Counted from the first letter of the stretch, positions 36,305 through 46,066 are shown. The stretch is DNA of 64,000 bases from JALHMQ01 sp020248785 (GCA_046343415.1 JBKDNL010000028.1:10949-74948), one strand, 5' to 3'. Numbers and translations are program-made. The notes: generated by a model from the sequence alone, not told the origin.

Positions 36305-37945
36305 ATGGCGGTGGCCGGCACCCGCAGCTTTACGGGGCTGATGCCCCGTAAAACCACGGACATGCTGCCGGCCGCAGCAGGGCAGGTCGCGTCCAACGCG
36401 AAGTTCAGTCAGGGGGTGCTCGACCCCTGGCGCGCGCCCGCCACGATCCTGGCGCTGTCGTCGGTGGGGGTTGTGCAGACGGTCTACCGTTTCGGGCAGA
36501 ACAACCCGAACGAGAACCAGTTCTGGTTCGAGTGGACGACCGACGTGAACGTCGTCAAGGGGCCGGTGCCGGGCGACACGCAGGAGCGCACGTACTGGAC
36601 GGACGGCACCTTCCCGAAGAAGACCGACGCGACCATCGCCACAGTCGCGCCGCCGTACCCGACCAACTCGTATCGCCTCGCGGTGCCCGGCCCTGGCCGC
36701 GCACCGTTCGGCGCGTACACGCCCTCGGTGAGCGTCGGGGGCACGCCCACCAATGCCAACGACCCGCAGACCTCAGCCGTCTACGCAGTGACCTACGTCA
36801 CCGCGTGGGACGAGGAGAGCCAGCCGTCGGCCGTCAGCAGCCTCGTGGCGTTCCGGCCGGGGCAGACGGTCACGGTGACGCTGCCGACCGCACCGGGCGG
36901 CGCCTACAACATCAACCGGGTGCGCATCTACCGCTCAAACACCGGCACCAGCCGCACGAGCTTCCAGTTCGTTGACGAGCGCCCGGTCGGCACCGTGAGC
37001 TACGCCGACACCAAGGCGTCGAGCGCGCTGGGCGAAGTGATGCAGACGTTCGACTGGATCGCCCTGCCGGACAACGCCATCGGCTTGCGCTACCACGGCA
37101 ACGAGATCATGTCGGCGTTCTTCGGCAACACGCTGGCCTTCAGCGAGCCGGGCGTGCCGTACGCGTGGCCGGCGAAGTACTACCAAGCCTTCGACGCACC
37201 CATCGTCGGCACGGGCTCGTTTCAGCAGTCGACGTTCGTGGGCACCACGCGCGGCTGTTTCCTCGTGACCGGCGTCGATCCTGGCGCCATGTCGGTCGAG
37301 CAGATCAAGGATGCGCCCTCGTGCGTGGCGAAGAACTCCGTGGTCGAGATGCTCGGCGGCGTGGTGTGGGCCTCGGCGGACGGCCTGTGGTACGTCGGGC
37401 CGGGCGGCATGCGCAGCCTGACCGAGGACATCCTCACCAGCGATCAGTGGAAGACGTACACCCCGGCGTCGATCAAGGCGTACGTCTACGGCAGCCTGTA
37501 CATCGCCAGCTTCAACAACGGCTCGCCGGGCACGCTGATCTTCGACTTCGACCAAAAGGGCGCCAGCTTCACGACCAGCGACCAGTTGTTCAGCGCCGGG
37601 TACTGGGAGCGCCAGCGCGATGCGCTGTACGTCGTGCAGTCGAACACCAGCCTGCGGCGCTGGGACGCCGGCGCTGCGCTCACGTTTACGTGGCGCAGCA
37701 AGGAGTTCCGCTTCCCTATGACCAAGGCGATGAGCTGCGCCAAGGTGGAGGCCGACGCCTACCCCATCACGTTTCGCCTGTTCGCCGACGGCGTGCAGCG
37801 CGGCTCTGACATCACCGTCAGCAACGCGCGCTCGTTCCGCCTGCCGGCCGGCCGCGCCACGACGTACTCGTTCCTCCTGACCGGCTCTGCCCGCGTGATC
37901 GGCGCGTTCATAGCTGAGTCGCCGGAGGAGCTGGGGCAAGCATGA
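36305..37945 (+). CDS. Tail structural protein, beta-propeller-like (546 aa)
   Basis: It contains repeated Gly/Trp strand motifs (FGQNNPNENQFWFEWTTDVN, VVWASADGLWYVGPGGMRSL, SLYIASFNNGSPGTLIFDF) typical of beta-propeller tail nozzle proteins such as T7 gp12-like ones. Residues about 155-230 (VYAVTYVTAWDEESQPSAVS) form a fibronectin-like insertion. It probably forms the distal tail tube. Coupled to the next gene by ATGA. Confidence 0.75.
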   Translation: MAVAGTRSFTGLMPRKTTDMLPAAAGQVASNAKFSQGVLDPWRAPATILALSSVGVVQTVYRFGQNNPNENQFWFEWTTDVNVVKGPVPGDTQERTYWTDGTFPKKTDATIATVAPPYPTNSYRLAVPGPGRAPFGAYTPSVSVGGTPTNANDPQTSAVYAVTYVTAWDEESQPSAVSSLVAFRPGQTVTVTLPTAPGGAYNINRVRIYRSNTGTSRTSFQFVDERPVGTVSYADTKASSALGEVMQTFDWIALPDNAIGLRYHGNEIMSAFFGNTLAFSEPGVPYAWPAKYYQAFDAPIVGTGSFQQSTFVGTTRGCFLVTGVDPGAMSVEQIKDAPSCVAKNSVVEMLGGVVWASADGLWYVGPGGMRSLTEDILTSDQWKTYTPASIKAYVYGSLYIASFNNGSPGTLIFDFDQKGASFTTSDQLFSAGYWERQRDALYVVQSNTSLRRWDAGAALTFTWRSKEFRFPMTKAMSCAKVEADAYPITFRLFADGVQRGSDITVSNARSFRLPAGRATTYSFLLTGSARVIGAFIAESPEELGQA

Positions 37946-39738
37946 GCGATGTCAAGACGACCATCGTCGAGCGACTGGCCGATGACGCCGCCGCGGGCAT
38001 TTTTCTAGACCGCCGCGCGCTCCTGCCGGCGGTGCCGCCGCCGGTCGAGGACTTGGCCGCGCTGACGAAGTCCGTCCGTGCGATCAAGACGATCCTGGAT
38101 GCGCGCGAGGGCCAGGGCTCGTCCGCGCTCGAAGAAGCCGTCACCGTGCGCAAGCTGGTCGAGCTGGGCGTGCAAATCCAGATCGGCAACGTCACCCTCG
38201 GCGACCCACTGAACCGGCCGGAGCCTCCACCCACGGTGTCGGTGGGCTTTCCCATCGCGGGCAACGTCGGCTACGTCGACCCGCGCCCGGTGTTGACCAG
38301 CGCGCCGCTGCCCACGAACCTCACCGTGCAGGGTGCCGTCCAGACGATCTTCGTGTCGTGGGACTTGATCGACTACCAGAACCACGCCTTCATCGAGGTG
38401 TGGCGCAACACCACGAACAACGTCGCCACCGCGACCAAGCTCGGCAACTCGACCGGGCTGCAGTACGTGGACGTGACCGGCGCGATGGGCGTGACCTACT
38501 GGTACTTCGTCCGCGCGATTGCCGTTGCGGAAGACGGCAGCCTGCTGACCGGCGCCTACACACTGGGCGTCTCCGGCGGGCGCGGGCAGGTGGGCGGCGT
38601 CGACCTGGGGCCGCTGATCGTGGAGGCGGGCAACCTCGCCAACGGCTCGGTCGGCACGACCAAGATCACCGACGACGCCGTCACCTCGCAGAAGATCGTG
38701 GCGAACGCCGTGGTGGCGGGCAAGATCGCAGCCAACGCCATCGGCGCCACGCAGATCATCGCCGACTCGATCACGGGCGACCGCATTGCGGCGGCCACTA
38801 TCGCGGGCGATCGCATCCAGGCCAACACGATCACGGCGAGCAACATTCAGGCCGGCAGCATCACGGGCGACCGGCTGCAGGCCAACACGATCACCGCGGG
38901 GCAGATCGCGGCCAACACGATCACGGGCAGCCGCATCGCGGGCTCGACCATCACCGCCGACAAGATGAGCGTCACGTCGCTGTCAGCCATCACCGGCACG
39001 ATGGGCACGCTCAACGCGGGCGTGCTCACGCTCGACAACGCGGGCGGCTGGTCGTACGTGCGCAGCGCGAACAAGTGGTGGGCCGATGCGACCAACGGCT
39101 TCGTCTTCGCGGGGTACGCGCCCGATTCGTCGAGCTTCATGGACGTGCGCTCGGGCAACAGCTACATCCGCATGTCCGCCGGCGCGTCGGTGGGCGCGAC
39201 GCAAGAGATCAGCTTCAACAGCGGCCAGATTCTGCTGCGCGGCACCGACGGCTACTTCTCGGCGACGAACGCGTACGTCCGGGGCGACATCCAAGCCACG
39301 AGCATCAACGCAAGCTCGGTGGGCATCGTCAACACGCTGAACCTCGCGGGCGAGGCTGTGATCGTGCCGCGCTCGACATCGTGCGGCCTCGTGCAGGTGG
39401 GCGCCCTCGTGGGGCGGCAGATCATGGCCGTGGCGCTGAACCCCGGCAACGGCTCGGTGTTCCTGAGCGCCACCATCGAGGTGATGGGCGGCGGCTTCAC
39501 CCCGGCGGTGACGTTCCAGTTCCGCCGCGACGGCACCCCGCTGCGCACCTTTGCGCTGGCGGACTCCTCGGGCCCCGGATACAACCAGACGCAGTGCATC
39601 ACCTACGTCGACCCGGCGCCCGGCGCTGCCAGCTACACCTACGACCTCTTTGTGATCCGGCAAGCGGCTGGCGACGTTGTTAGCGGTGTGGCTTCGGGAA
39701 CGCTGTTCGCGCTCGGCGTTAAGAACACGGGAAGCTGA
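37942..39738 (+). CDS. Tail fibre with collagen-like hexad repeats (598 aa)
   Basis: It has an N-terminal attachment region, a fibronectin III-like domain (about 125-210), then about 12 tandem repeats of the type ANTITAxQI and ADSITGDRI (about 235-345) that form trimeric beta-helical shafts in host-specificity proteins, then a C-terminal globular region ending VSGVASGTLFALGVKNTGS. It is likely a central tail fibre or receptor-binding protein, like the C-terminal part of lambda gpJ-type proteins. Confidence 0.8.
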   Translation: MSDVKTTIVERLADDAAAGIFLDRRALLPAVPPPVEDLAALTKSVRAIKTILDAREGQGSSALEEAVTVRKLVELGVQIQIGNVTLGDPLNRPEPPPTVSVGFPIAGNVGYVDPRPVLTSAPLPTNLTVQGAVQTIFVSWDLIDYQNHAFIEVWRNTTNNVATATKLGNSTGLQYVDVTGAMGVTYWYFVRAIAVAEDGSLLTGAYTLGVSGGRGQVGGVDLGPLIVEAGNLANGSVGTTKITDDAVTSQKIVANAVVAGKIAANAIGATQIIADSITGDRIAAATIAGDRIQANTITASNIQAGSITGDRLQANTITAGQIAANTITGSRIAGSTITADKMSVTSLSAITGTMGTLNAGVLTLDNAGGWSYVRSANKWWADATNGFVFAGYAPDSSSFMDVRSGNSYIRMSAGASVGATQEISFNSGQILLRGTDGYFSATNAYVRGDIQATSINASSVGIVNTLNLAGEAVIVPRSTSCGLVQVGALVGRQIMAVALNPGNGSVFLSATIEVMGGGFTPAVTFQFRRDGTPLRTFALADSSGPGYNQTQCITYVDPAPGAASYTYDLFVIRQAAGDVVSGVASGTLFALGVKNTGS

Positions 39739-40247
39739 TGAAGTATTACGCACGATTCCAGCCCGACGGTCGGGTGCTCGACGTGAGCACGCTGCCGGAC
39801 GAAGACCCGGCGCCTGGCGCCGCGTACGAGGAAGTGGCGAACGATGTCACGCCGTTCTCGCACGTCAAGCGCGGGGGCCAACTTGTCGCCCTCACGCCCG
39901 ACGAGGAGGCGCGGCTGCGCGCGTACAAGCACAACGCGGTATGGGACAGCAACGCGCTCGACTGGGTGGACGCCCGCTCAGCCGCCGACTACGGGCGCGA
40001 CAAGGCCAAGGCTGTCCGCGCGGAAGCGCTCACGCGCATCCAAGCTGAGATGCCGGGCATCAACGACTTCGAGGCGCTGCAGCTAGTCCGTGAGCTGTGG
40101 CTGTCAATCGCGCCGGCCGCGCGTCAGCCCACGGCCAAGCTCGCCAAGGTGCTCGCCATCCACCAGGCGGCGCGGCAGGCCATTACCGCTATCCAATCTG
40201 CCACCGACCGCCCCGCCGTTGATGCAGTCGTCGTGACGTGGCCGTAG
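39738..40247 (+). CDS. Putative tail fibre assembly protein (169 aa)
   Basis: It starts on the last base of the fibre stop (TGATG). MKYYARFQPDGRVLDVSTLP plus a helical C-terminal half (YGRDKAKAVRAEALTRIQAE) is the usual layout of tail fibre assembly or chaperone proteins encoded immediately after a fibre gene. Confidence 0.7.
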   Translation: MKYYARFQPDGRVLDVSTLPDEDPAPGAAYEEVANDVTPFSHVKRGGQLVALTPDEEARLRAYKHNAVWDSNALDWVDARSAADYGRDKAKAVRAEALTRIQAEMPGINDFEALQLVRELWLSIAPAARQPTAKLAKVLAIHQAARQAITAIQSATDRPAVDAVVVTWP

Positions 40248-40278
40248 TTTACTGACCCACCCCTATAGGAGAACTGCA

Positions 40279-40650
40279 ATGGCAATGCAGAAAGACATCG
40301 AGTTTCCCTCGGGTGTGGTGGCGACTTACCACCGCATCCTGCGGGCCAGCGCCGACTTCGTGAGCCGGCCCGGCTACACCATCCTCTACGTCGAGGTGGG
40401 GTGCTACCTGAGCAAAGAGGCGCGCGAGGCGGGCAAAGCCCCTGTCACGACCGAGCAACGCACCATCGCGCTGCAGGGCAACGAGCCCAGCCGCGACACG
40501 CTTTACAGCGTCCTGTCCCAGCCGGTGCGCAAGAAGACGATCAACGTGCCGGTCGGCGCCGACCCCACGACGCCGCAGCCAATCACCGAGGCAGTCGAAG
40601 TGGATGACCCGGAAAGCATCACCGGCTTCAACGGCGCGACCCTCTGCTAA
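40279..40650 (+). CDS. Conserved phage structural-region hypothetical (123 aa)
   Basis: AGGAGAACTGCA precedes ATG. The sequence (KDIEFPSGVVATYHRILRAS, PGYTILYVEVGCYLSKEARE) looks like small baseplate or tail accessory proteins of phages. Its fold is probably beta. Role unknown. Confidence 0.7.
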   Translation: MAMQKDIEFPSGVVATYHRILRASADFVSRPGYTILYVEVGCYLSKEAREAGKAPVTTEQRTIALQGNEPSRDTLYSVLSQPVRKKTINVPVGADPTTPQPITEAVEVDDPESITGFNGATLC

Positions 40651-40664
40651 GGGGCTAGCGCTCA

Positions 40665-40676
40665 CTAACGTGTTAG
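40665..40676. promoter_or_regulatory. CTAAC-GT-GTTAG palindrome with CATAAT downstream
   Basis: The exact palindrome is followed by CATAAT at 40680-40685 in -10 position, but no good -35 is seen. It lies 36 bases upstream of the gene at 40712. Confidence 0.5.
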
Positions 40677-40711
40677 TGCCATAATCCATAATCCAACCTG
40701 AAGGAGCGCAT

Positions 40712-41026
40712 ATGTCTCACGCTGAGAAACTGATGAAAGCCGGCGCCGAGTGCGTCGGGGGCTTCATGTACCTGAACCGCGTCCATGTCGGCACGTACAA
40801 GGACAGCGGCTTCGTACTCACCGAGGCGGGCGTGGAAGCCGCCCTCGCCCTGGCGGAACCGAAGGCTGAGGCTCCGGCGCCCGCCCCCGCGCCCGCTCCG
40901 GCGGAACCGGAGGCTGAGGCCCCGGCGCCCGCCCCGAAAACCAAGACGTCAAAAGCGGCTGCGGCCCCGGCGCCCGCGCCCGCGCCCGACGAAGACCCGC
41001 TGGCTGGGCTCGACTTCGACGTGTAA
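40712..41026 (+). CDS. Ala/Pro/Glu-rich hypothetical protein (104 aa)
   Basis: AAGGAGCGCAT precedes ATG. The N-terminal 50 residues form a small domain (AECVGGFMYLNRVHVGTYKD), followed by a disordered Ala-Pro-Glu tail ending acidic DPLAGLDFDV. The acidic hydrophobic tail resembles interaction tails. Function unknown. Confidence 0.7.
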   Translation: MSHAEKLMKAGAECVGGFMYLNRVHVGTYKDSGFVLTEAGVEAALALAEPKAEAPAPAPAPAPAEPEAEAPAPAPKTKTSKAAAAPAPAPAPDEDPLAGLDFDV

Positions 41027-41448
41027 TGGGCGCGCTCGTCTACGGCCAAGACGAACGAGTGACGGCGTGGGTGGCGGCGCAGTCGGGAGACGCCCCGCCG
41101 CCACCCACCGCCGCGGTTGGCTACGAGCGGAATGGCGAGCTTGCCGCCGGCACCTACTTCGACGGGTGCAGCGACAACAACATCTTCTGCCACATCGCCA
41201 GCACCGGCTTGCTGCCCCGCGAGCTGCTGCAGGCGGCGATGGCGTATGCGTACCGGCAGCTTGAGCTGGAGCGCATGACGTTGATAGTGCACGACGACAA
41301 CGAGCGGTGCATCAACTTGTGCCTGGGACTCGGGGCAGAGCTGGAAGGCGTGATGGCGCGGGCTCGCAAGGGCGGCGACATCCTGTTGTTTGTGCTGTGG
41401 AACACGAATCGGTTTTGGAGGCGTCTGTGCGAATCTGGTCGAGCCTAG
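41026..41448 (+). CDS. GNAT-like phage protein (140 aa)
   Basis: Overlapping start (TAATG). Features include VTAWVAAQSGDAPPPPTAAV, GCSDNNIFCHIASTGLLPRE and ERMTLIVHDDNERCINLCLG followed by LGAELEGVMARARKGGDILL. This DDNERC...LGAELEG pattern belongs to a group of phage proteins annotated as acetyltransferase-like. It lacks a clear Q/RxxGxG acetyl-CoA loop, so catalysis is doubtful; it may be a structural GNAT fold. Confidence 0.72.
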   Translation: MGALVYGQDERVTAWVAAQSGDAPPPPTAAVGYERNGELAAGTYFDGCSDNNIFCHIASTGLLPRELLQAAMAYAYRQLELERMTLIVHDDNERCINLCLGLGAELEGVMARARKGGDILLFVLWNTNRFWRRLCESGRA

Positions 41449-42539
41449 TCATTGCCGCGCTGGCCCTGTTTGCGCCTGCGCTGGCCCATCGCCGGAGGCC
41501 AACCCCGGTCACGTGGCACGCGCGCCGGCAGAAGGCGCCCGCGCCCGACCCCAACATCGGCATCGCCCAGCGCGAGCAGACCGAGCTGGCCCGCCGCCAG
41601 CAGGAGTTCTTCGAGTCAAACTTTGCGCCGCGCTACATGCAGCAGATGGACGACCAGCTCGCGCTTGGGCGCCGTCAGGTCGAGAGCATGGAGGAGCTGC
41701 AGGACTTCGAGATGGGCCGGTCGCGCCGCTTCGACGAGCGCTACTGGGACACCCAGGTGCCGCTTGAAGATCAGTTGATCGACCGGGCTAAGAAATTCAA
41801 CGAGGCCGGCGAACAAGAGCGCATGGCCGGTCAGGCCGGCGCGGACGTGTCGCAATCGTTCGACATCAGCCGCCAGAACACCGGCCGCTCGCTGTCCCGC
41901 CGCGGCATTTCAATGTCGTCCGGCGCGGGCCTTGCGGCCGTGATGGACAATTCCACCGAGGAGGCGCTGGCGCGTGCCGGCGCGGTGAACATGACGCGCG
42001 AAGCGGCCCGGCAGATGGGCTGGACGCGCCTGGGCGAGGCCGCCGCACTGGGCCGGGGCCTGCCGGGCTTCGGCGCGCAGTCGTCGCAGCTTGCGATGGG
42101 GGCGGGCCAGGGCGCTGTCGGCGCAGGCCAGTCCGGCATGGGGGCCATCAGTGCCGCGCAGGGCGGCTTCCAGAGCAACAACAGCTCGCTGTCGAACATG
42201 TGGCAGAACGTCGGCAACCTGGGCGTGCAGCGCACGCGGCTGGGCATCGACGCGGCCAACTCCAACAACAGCCTGTTCGACGGCATTGCCGGCATGGCCG
42301 CTGGCGGCGCGATGCGCTGGGCGCTGTCGGACAAGCGCGCGAAGACAGACATCAAGAAGGTCGGCAAGCTCGACAACGGGCTGCCGGTGTACACGTACCG
42401 CTACAAGGGTGACGGCCGTCCGCAGCTCGGCCTGATGGCCCAGGACGTGAAGAAGAAAGTGCCGGAGGCCGTGCGCAAGGCCGATGACGGCCTGTACCGC
42501 GTGAACTACGCACTTGCTGCCAAAGGAGCCACCAAGTGA
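41427..42539 (+). CDS. Virion protein with signal-like N terminus and S74 chaperone domain (370 aa)
   Basis: GTG start at 41427 with GGAG seven bases upstream. The N terminus MRIWSSLVIAALALFAPALA resembles a signal peptide. The middle is helical and then Gly/Ser-rich. The C-terminal 65 residues, ALSDKRAKTDIKKVGKLDNG...PQLGLMAQDVKKKVPEAV, match the peptidase S74 intramolecular chaperone: catalytic Ser in LSDKR, then AQDV. In fibre proteins this domain trimerises and cleaves itself off. A hydrophobic leader on such a protein is unusual and may be a membrane-active ejection segment. Confidence 0.8.
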   Translation: MRIWSSLVIAALALFAPALAHRRRPTPVTWHARRQKAPAPDPNIGIAQREQTELARRQQEFFESNFAPRYMQQMDDQLALGRRQVESMEELQDFEMGRSRRFDERYWDTQVPLEDQLIDRAKKFNEAGEQERMAGQAGADVSQSFDISRQNTGRSLSRRGISMSSGAGLAAVMDNSTEEALARAGAVNMTREAARQMGWTRLGEAAALGRGLPGFGAQSSQLAMGAGQGAVGAGQSGMGAISAAQGGFQSNNSSLSNMWQNVGNLGVQRTRLGIDAANSNNSLFDGIAGMAAGGAMRWALSDKRAKTDIKKVGKLDNGLPVYTYRYKGDGRPQLGLMAQDVKKKVPEAVRKADDGLYRVNYALAAKGATK

Positions 42540-43807
42540 GCGCATTTCTCCGCGGAGTCCAGCTCGGCAACTCGATCTATGACGACGTGCAGCGCGAGGA
42601 GCTGCTGAAAAAGCAGGAGGCCCGCGCCGCGCAAGACGCGCAGTGGAAGGCCGAGGATCGCAACCGCGAACAAGGCATCCGCCAGCAGTGGGAGCAGCTT
42701 GGTGCCGACCTGCGCGACGGCCAAACGCCCGCGGTGCCGGTGGACGACGACGGCAACGCACAGCCGCGCGTCGCCGTGTCGCCGGAGCAACTGCACCGCC
42801 GGTCGGGCGCGCTGTTCCTCTCGCAGGGCCGCTACGCCGACGCCGTGGGCGCGCTGGAAAACGAGCGCGCCTCCGGCTTCCGCCGCCAGGACGCTGACCT
42901 GGGCGCGACGCTGGCCCAACTCTCGCCGCAGGAAAAGCTGGAGCGCTACGGCCGCCCGCTGCTCAACGAGAACATGGGCATGCGGGGCGCAATTGGATGG
43001 GACGAGAAGACCAAGAAGTACGTCGTCACCGACTTCGACGGCAGTGGGGGCGTGGACTACCTGACCGACGCCGAGGTCAACGACTACATCATGCAGCAGC
43101 ACGAGCTGCGCACGGGCCGCACCAGCGAGGGCGCGCAGCGGGGCCTAAAGCGCGACGAGCGCGTCCGGGGCCGCGTGCGCCAGGATGTGCAGGATCAAAA
43201 CGCCGCGGTGGCGGCCGCACACACGATGGACCACCAGAGCGCGATGCTGCAGAACGACCGCACCCGCCTGGGCTGGCAGGGGCAGGACCGTCGTCGCCTG
43301 GACGCGCAGCTTGAGCTGGGGCGCCGCGCGGCGGGGCTGTACGAAGGCATGGTGGCCGCGCGCGGCGCCGGCCCGGCGGGCCAGCAGGCCGCTGCGATCT
43401 ACGGGCAGCAGCTCGCTGGCATCAACGCCCAACTGCAGGCGCTCGGCCTGCCGGGCGTGGGTGCGCGCGACCGCTCGGCGCAGCCGCTCAACCCGCTACA
43501 GCGTGCGCAGGCTGCGAAGGCGTACGCCGATATGGGCTACTCACCCGCCCAGGCGCAGATGTTGGTCGACACGAACGGCGACATGGGTGCGGTGCTCGAC
43601 GGGGCGTTTGCGGGTGGCGGGCAGGCTGGCGGCGCTCCGGCGGCGGCCCCGGCGGCCCCGGCGGCCCCGCGCCGGCCAGCCGCGCCGCCGATGCACCCTG
43701 ACTACATCGCCTCGCTACGCGAGCGGGCTGCGCGTGGCGACCGCGCTGCCACGGCAGAACTGCGCGCTCTCGACAAAGACCGCCCCGGCGGACACCTGCA
43801 GCGGTAG
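42536..43807 (+). CDS. Putative internal virion/ejection protein (423 aa)
   Basis: GTG start coupled to the previous stop. It is long, helical and Gln/Arg/Ala-rich (DDVQREELLKKQEARAAQDA and LARRSGALFLSQGRYADAVG-like stretches), with an Ala/Pro-rich segment (AAPAAPAAPRRPAAPP) near the end. It follows structural genes and precedes a Gly/Ala-rich membrane-active protein, as ejection proteins do in podoviruses. The call rests on context and composition. Confidence 0.6.
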   Translation: MSAFLRGVQLGNSIYDDVQREELLKKQEARAAQDAQWKAEDRNREQGIRQQWEQLGADLRDGQTPAVPVDDDGNAQPRVAVSPEQLHRRSGALFLSQGRYADAVGALENERASGFRRQDADLGATLAQLSPQEKLERYGRPLLNENMGMRGAIGWDEKTKKYVVTDFDGSGGVDYLTDAEVNDYIMQQHELRTGRTSEGAQRGLKRDERVRGRVRQDVQDQNAAVAAAHTMDHQSAMLQNDRTRLGWQGQDRRRLDAQLELGRRAAGLYEGMVAARGAGPAGQQAAAIYGQQLAGINAQLQALGLPGVGARDRSAQPLNPLQRAQAAKAYADMGYSPAQAQMLVDTNGDMGAVLDGAFAGGGQAGGAPAAAPAAPAAPRRPAAPPMHPDYIASLRERAARGDRAATAELRALDKDRPGGHLQR

Positions 43808-43810
43808 CCC

Positions 43811-46057
43811 ATGCTGACCATTCAAGAAATCCGCGCCCGTTACGGCGGCCTGCCCGATCTGACGGACGAGCAGGTCGTCCAGCGCGCCTACACGGCGCTG
43901 CAGCGGTACTACCCGGACTTCCAGAGCTTCGCCAAGGAGGTCGGGTACGACCCGGAGTGGGACTTCGGTCGGGGCTTGCGCATCGCCGGCCGCAACACGC
44001 TGGCCGCAGGTGCCGGCGCAGGCGCGGCGCTGGCGAGCGCGGTCGGCGCGACCGGCGTGCGGGACAACCTGCTGGACTACGCTGGCACGCAGAGCCAGCG
44101 CGCGGTCGAGCTGGGGCGCACGTCCGATGACGTGGACAATTTCTTCAGCGACCCCGGCTCGTTCCTCGCGGCCGGCGCGGGTCAGGCTGTCGGCTACGCC
44201 GCGCCGTCCCTGCTGGCTGGCGGTGTCGGGGGCCTGGGCCTGCGCGGCGCTGCGGCGCTCGGCACGCGCTCAATGGGCGGGCAGCTCGGTGCCCAGGCCG
44301 CGCGGCAGGCGACGATGGCCGGCGCGGCCGGCGGGGCGTACGCCTCGAACTACGCGCAGGCCACGGGCGGCATCTACAACGAACTGATGGAGCAGGGCAT
44401 CGACGACCCAGGCCGCGCAGCGGTCTACGGCGCCGGGGTGGCCGCGCTTGACACCGCGCCCGAACTGCTGGGCGTCGGCCGGCTTATGAAGGGTGGCGTC
44501 GGCGGCCTGCGCGGTGCCGGTCGCGCGGCCCTGGTGCAGGCGGGCGCTGAAGGCGCCACCGAGGCCGGGCAGACCGCCATCGAGCGGCAGGCGGCGTACA
44601 AGCCGCTGCTTGACGACGAGGCGATGAAGGAGTACCGCAACGCGGCCGCGCTGGGCGCGCTGGGCGGCGGCCTGTTCGGCGGGGCGACCGGCTGGCGCCG
44701 CTCACCGCAGATCACCAACGTGGACGCGCCGCAGACCGACCTGCTGCAGGGCGAGCGCCCGGACTTCGCGCTGACGAACCCGACCCTGCCGACCGACCCC
44801 GACATGCAAATGCCGGGGATGGGCGCCGAGGTCATCAGCGCCGACCCGCGCCAGATCAACATGTTCGACCCGCAGGGCGAGCCGACGTACTTCGCCGACC
44901 CGAGCTTCGGCTTCGGCTATGGCGCGGACGCCGCGGCCAACCCGACGCGCGATCCGACGTTCGCCCCCGCCGGCACCGGGCTGGGCACGCCGGGCTTCCA
45001 GATGGAGGCGTTCGCACCGGGCGGGCAGACCGAACTGTTCAGCTACGACCAGCTTCCGCCAGGCGGCCCCGAGAGCGTCGCGGCAATGCCTGACGAGGGC
45101 GCGGCGCCGATGGCCGATACGGCCACGGGCGACATCTTTGCCGACCGCCCCACGGCGACGGTGCAGACGGACTTCGGATCGAACAACATCACGCGCGAGC
45201 TGCGCGTCGCCAACGAGGGCAAGACCGACTCGTGGCTGGCGAAGTTCTCCAACGCCCTGTCGGGGGTCATCACCGACCCGGCCAAGACCGCCGAGTTCCT
45301 GGAGAACGCGCAGGAGGACAACGTCAACAGCCGCGCGAGCCAAGCGACCACGGCCCGCCGCGACAAAGTGCTTGCCGCCGCGCGCCAGGTCGCCCAGCGG
45401 TTCCAGAGCCGCATGGTCGGCGCCCAGGCGCAGGAAGGCGCGGCGCGCGGCCGACCGGGGGTTCGTGTGGGCCAGCAGCCGGCCAGCACCACGGCCGACG
45501 ACATGCGCGCCCGCAACGAGCGCGACGCGTTCAACGAGCAACTGTCGTCGACCGACGAGCGCGTGCTGGCGTCGCGCCGCCGGGGCCTGCTGGACGCCGT
45601 GCTGGAAGACGCAACCACGCGCAACCCGCTGGGGCGCTTCACGGCGATGCTCAAGCGCAACGGACTTGGCGCGACCGCCAGCGCCGAGGAGCAGCAGCGC
45701 ATCAGCCGCTACATGGACGCCAAGGCGGGCCTGACCGGCCAAGGCCAGGGCCAAGGCCAGGGCGAGCAGCTTGGCGAGCGCACACTGCCGACCGCCGAGC
45801 CAAACGTGCCGGCCACCGAGAAAGCCGGCCGAGGCCCGCCGAAGACGCAAACAGAGCTCGACTTCGAGGGCAAAGCGACTCCGGCCCCGGCCCCGGCCCC
45901 CGCAGAGCCCAGCTACGACGGCGTCGCCGTCGAGCTGACGGTGGATGCGGGCGGCAAGACACGCAAACTGAAGATCGCGGATGCTGGCAAGAAGCTCCGC
46001 GAGCTGCAGACCAAGCGTGACAAGTACCAGCAACTCTTTGTCTGTCTTACACGTTAG
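43811..46057 (+). CDS. Large Gly/Ala-rich putative ejection protein (748 aa)
   Basis: Residues about 55-180 contain several Gly/Ala-rich amphipathic to hydrophobic stretches (TLAAGAGAGAALASAVGATG, FLAAGAGQAVGYAAPSLLAG), characteristic of proteins that insert into the host envelope during genome delivery. The N-terminal ALQRYYPDFQSFAKEVGYDP is a common opening of phage internal virion proteins. The C-terminal third is low complexity. Its stop codon is part of the CTTAC-AC-GTTAG site at 46046-46057. Confidence 0.68.
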   Translation: MLTIQEIRARYGGLPDLTDEQVVQRAYTALQRYYPDFQSFAKEVGYDPEWDFGRGLRIAGRNTLAAGAGAGAALASAVGATGVRDNLLDYAGTQSQRAVELGRTSDDVDNFFSDPGSFLAAGAGQAVGYAAPSLLAGGVGGLGLRGAAALGTRSMGGQLGAQAARQATMAGAAGGAYASNYAQATGGIYNELMEQGIDDPGRAAVYGAGVAALDTAPELLGVGRLMKGGVGGLRGAGRAALVQAGAEGATEAGQTAIERQAAYKPLLDDEAMKEYRNAAALGALGGGLFGGATGWRRSPQITNVDAPQTDLLQGERPDFALTNPTLPTDPDMQMPGMGAEVISADPRQINMFDPQGEPTYFADPSFGFGYGADAAANPTRDPTFAPAGTGLGTPGFQMEAFAPGGQTELFSYDQLPPGGPESVAAMPDEGAAPMADTATGDIFADRPTATVQTDFGSNNITRELRVANEGKTDSWLAKFSNALSGVITDPAKTAEFLENAQEDNVNSRASQATTARRDKVLAAARQVAQRFQSRMVGAQAQEGAARGRPGVRVGQQPASTTADDMRARNERDAFNEQLSSTDERVLASRRRGLLDAVLEDATTRNPLGRFTAMLKRNGLGATASAEEQQRISRYMDAKAGLTGQGQGQGQGEQLGERTLPTAEPNVPATEKAGRGPPKTQTELDFEGKATPAPAPAPAEPSYDGVAVELTVDAGGKTRKLKIADAGKKLRELQTKRDKYQQLFVCLTR
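46046..46057. promoter_or_regulatory. CTTAC-AC-GTTAG site before the lysis cassette
   Basis: One change from the palindrome. TTTGTC (46037-46042) and TGTAAA (46060-46065) lie at 17-base spacing around it, a weak promoter-like arrangement directly upstream of the holin gene. It overlaps the stop of the preceding gene. Confidence 0.45.
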
Positions 46058-46066
46058 GATGTAAAC

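Noticed and set aside
32882..39738. Diversity-generating retroelement acting on the tail fibres
   Set aside because: No reverse transcriptase gene and no template/variable repeat pair with adenine-specific differences was found.
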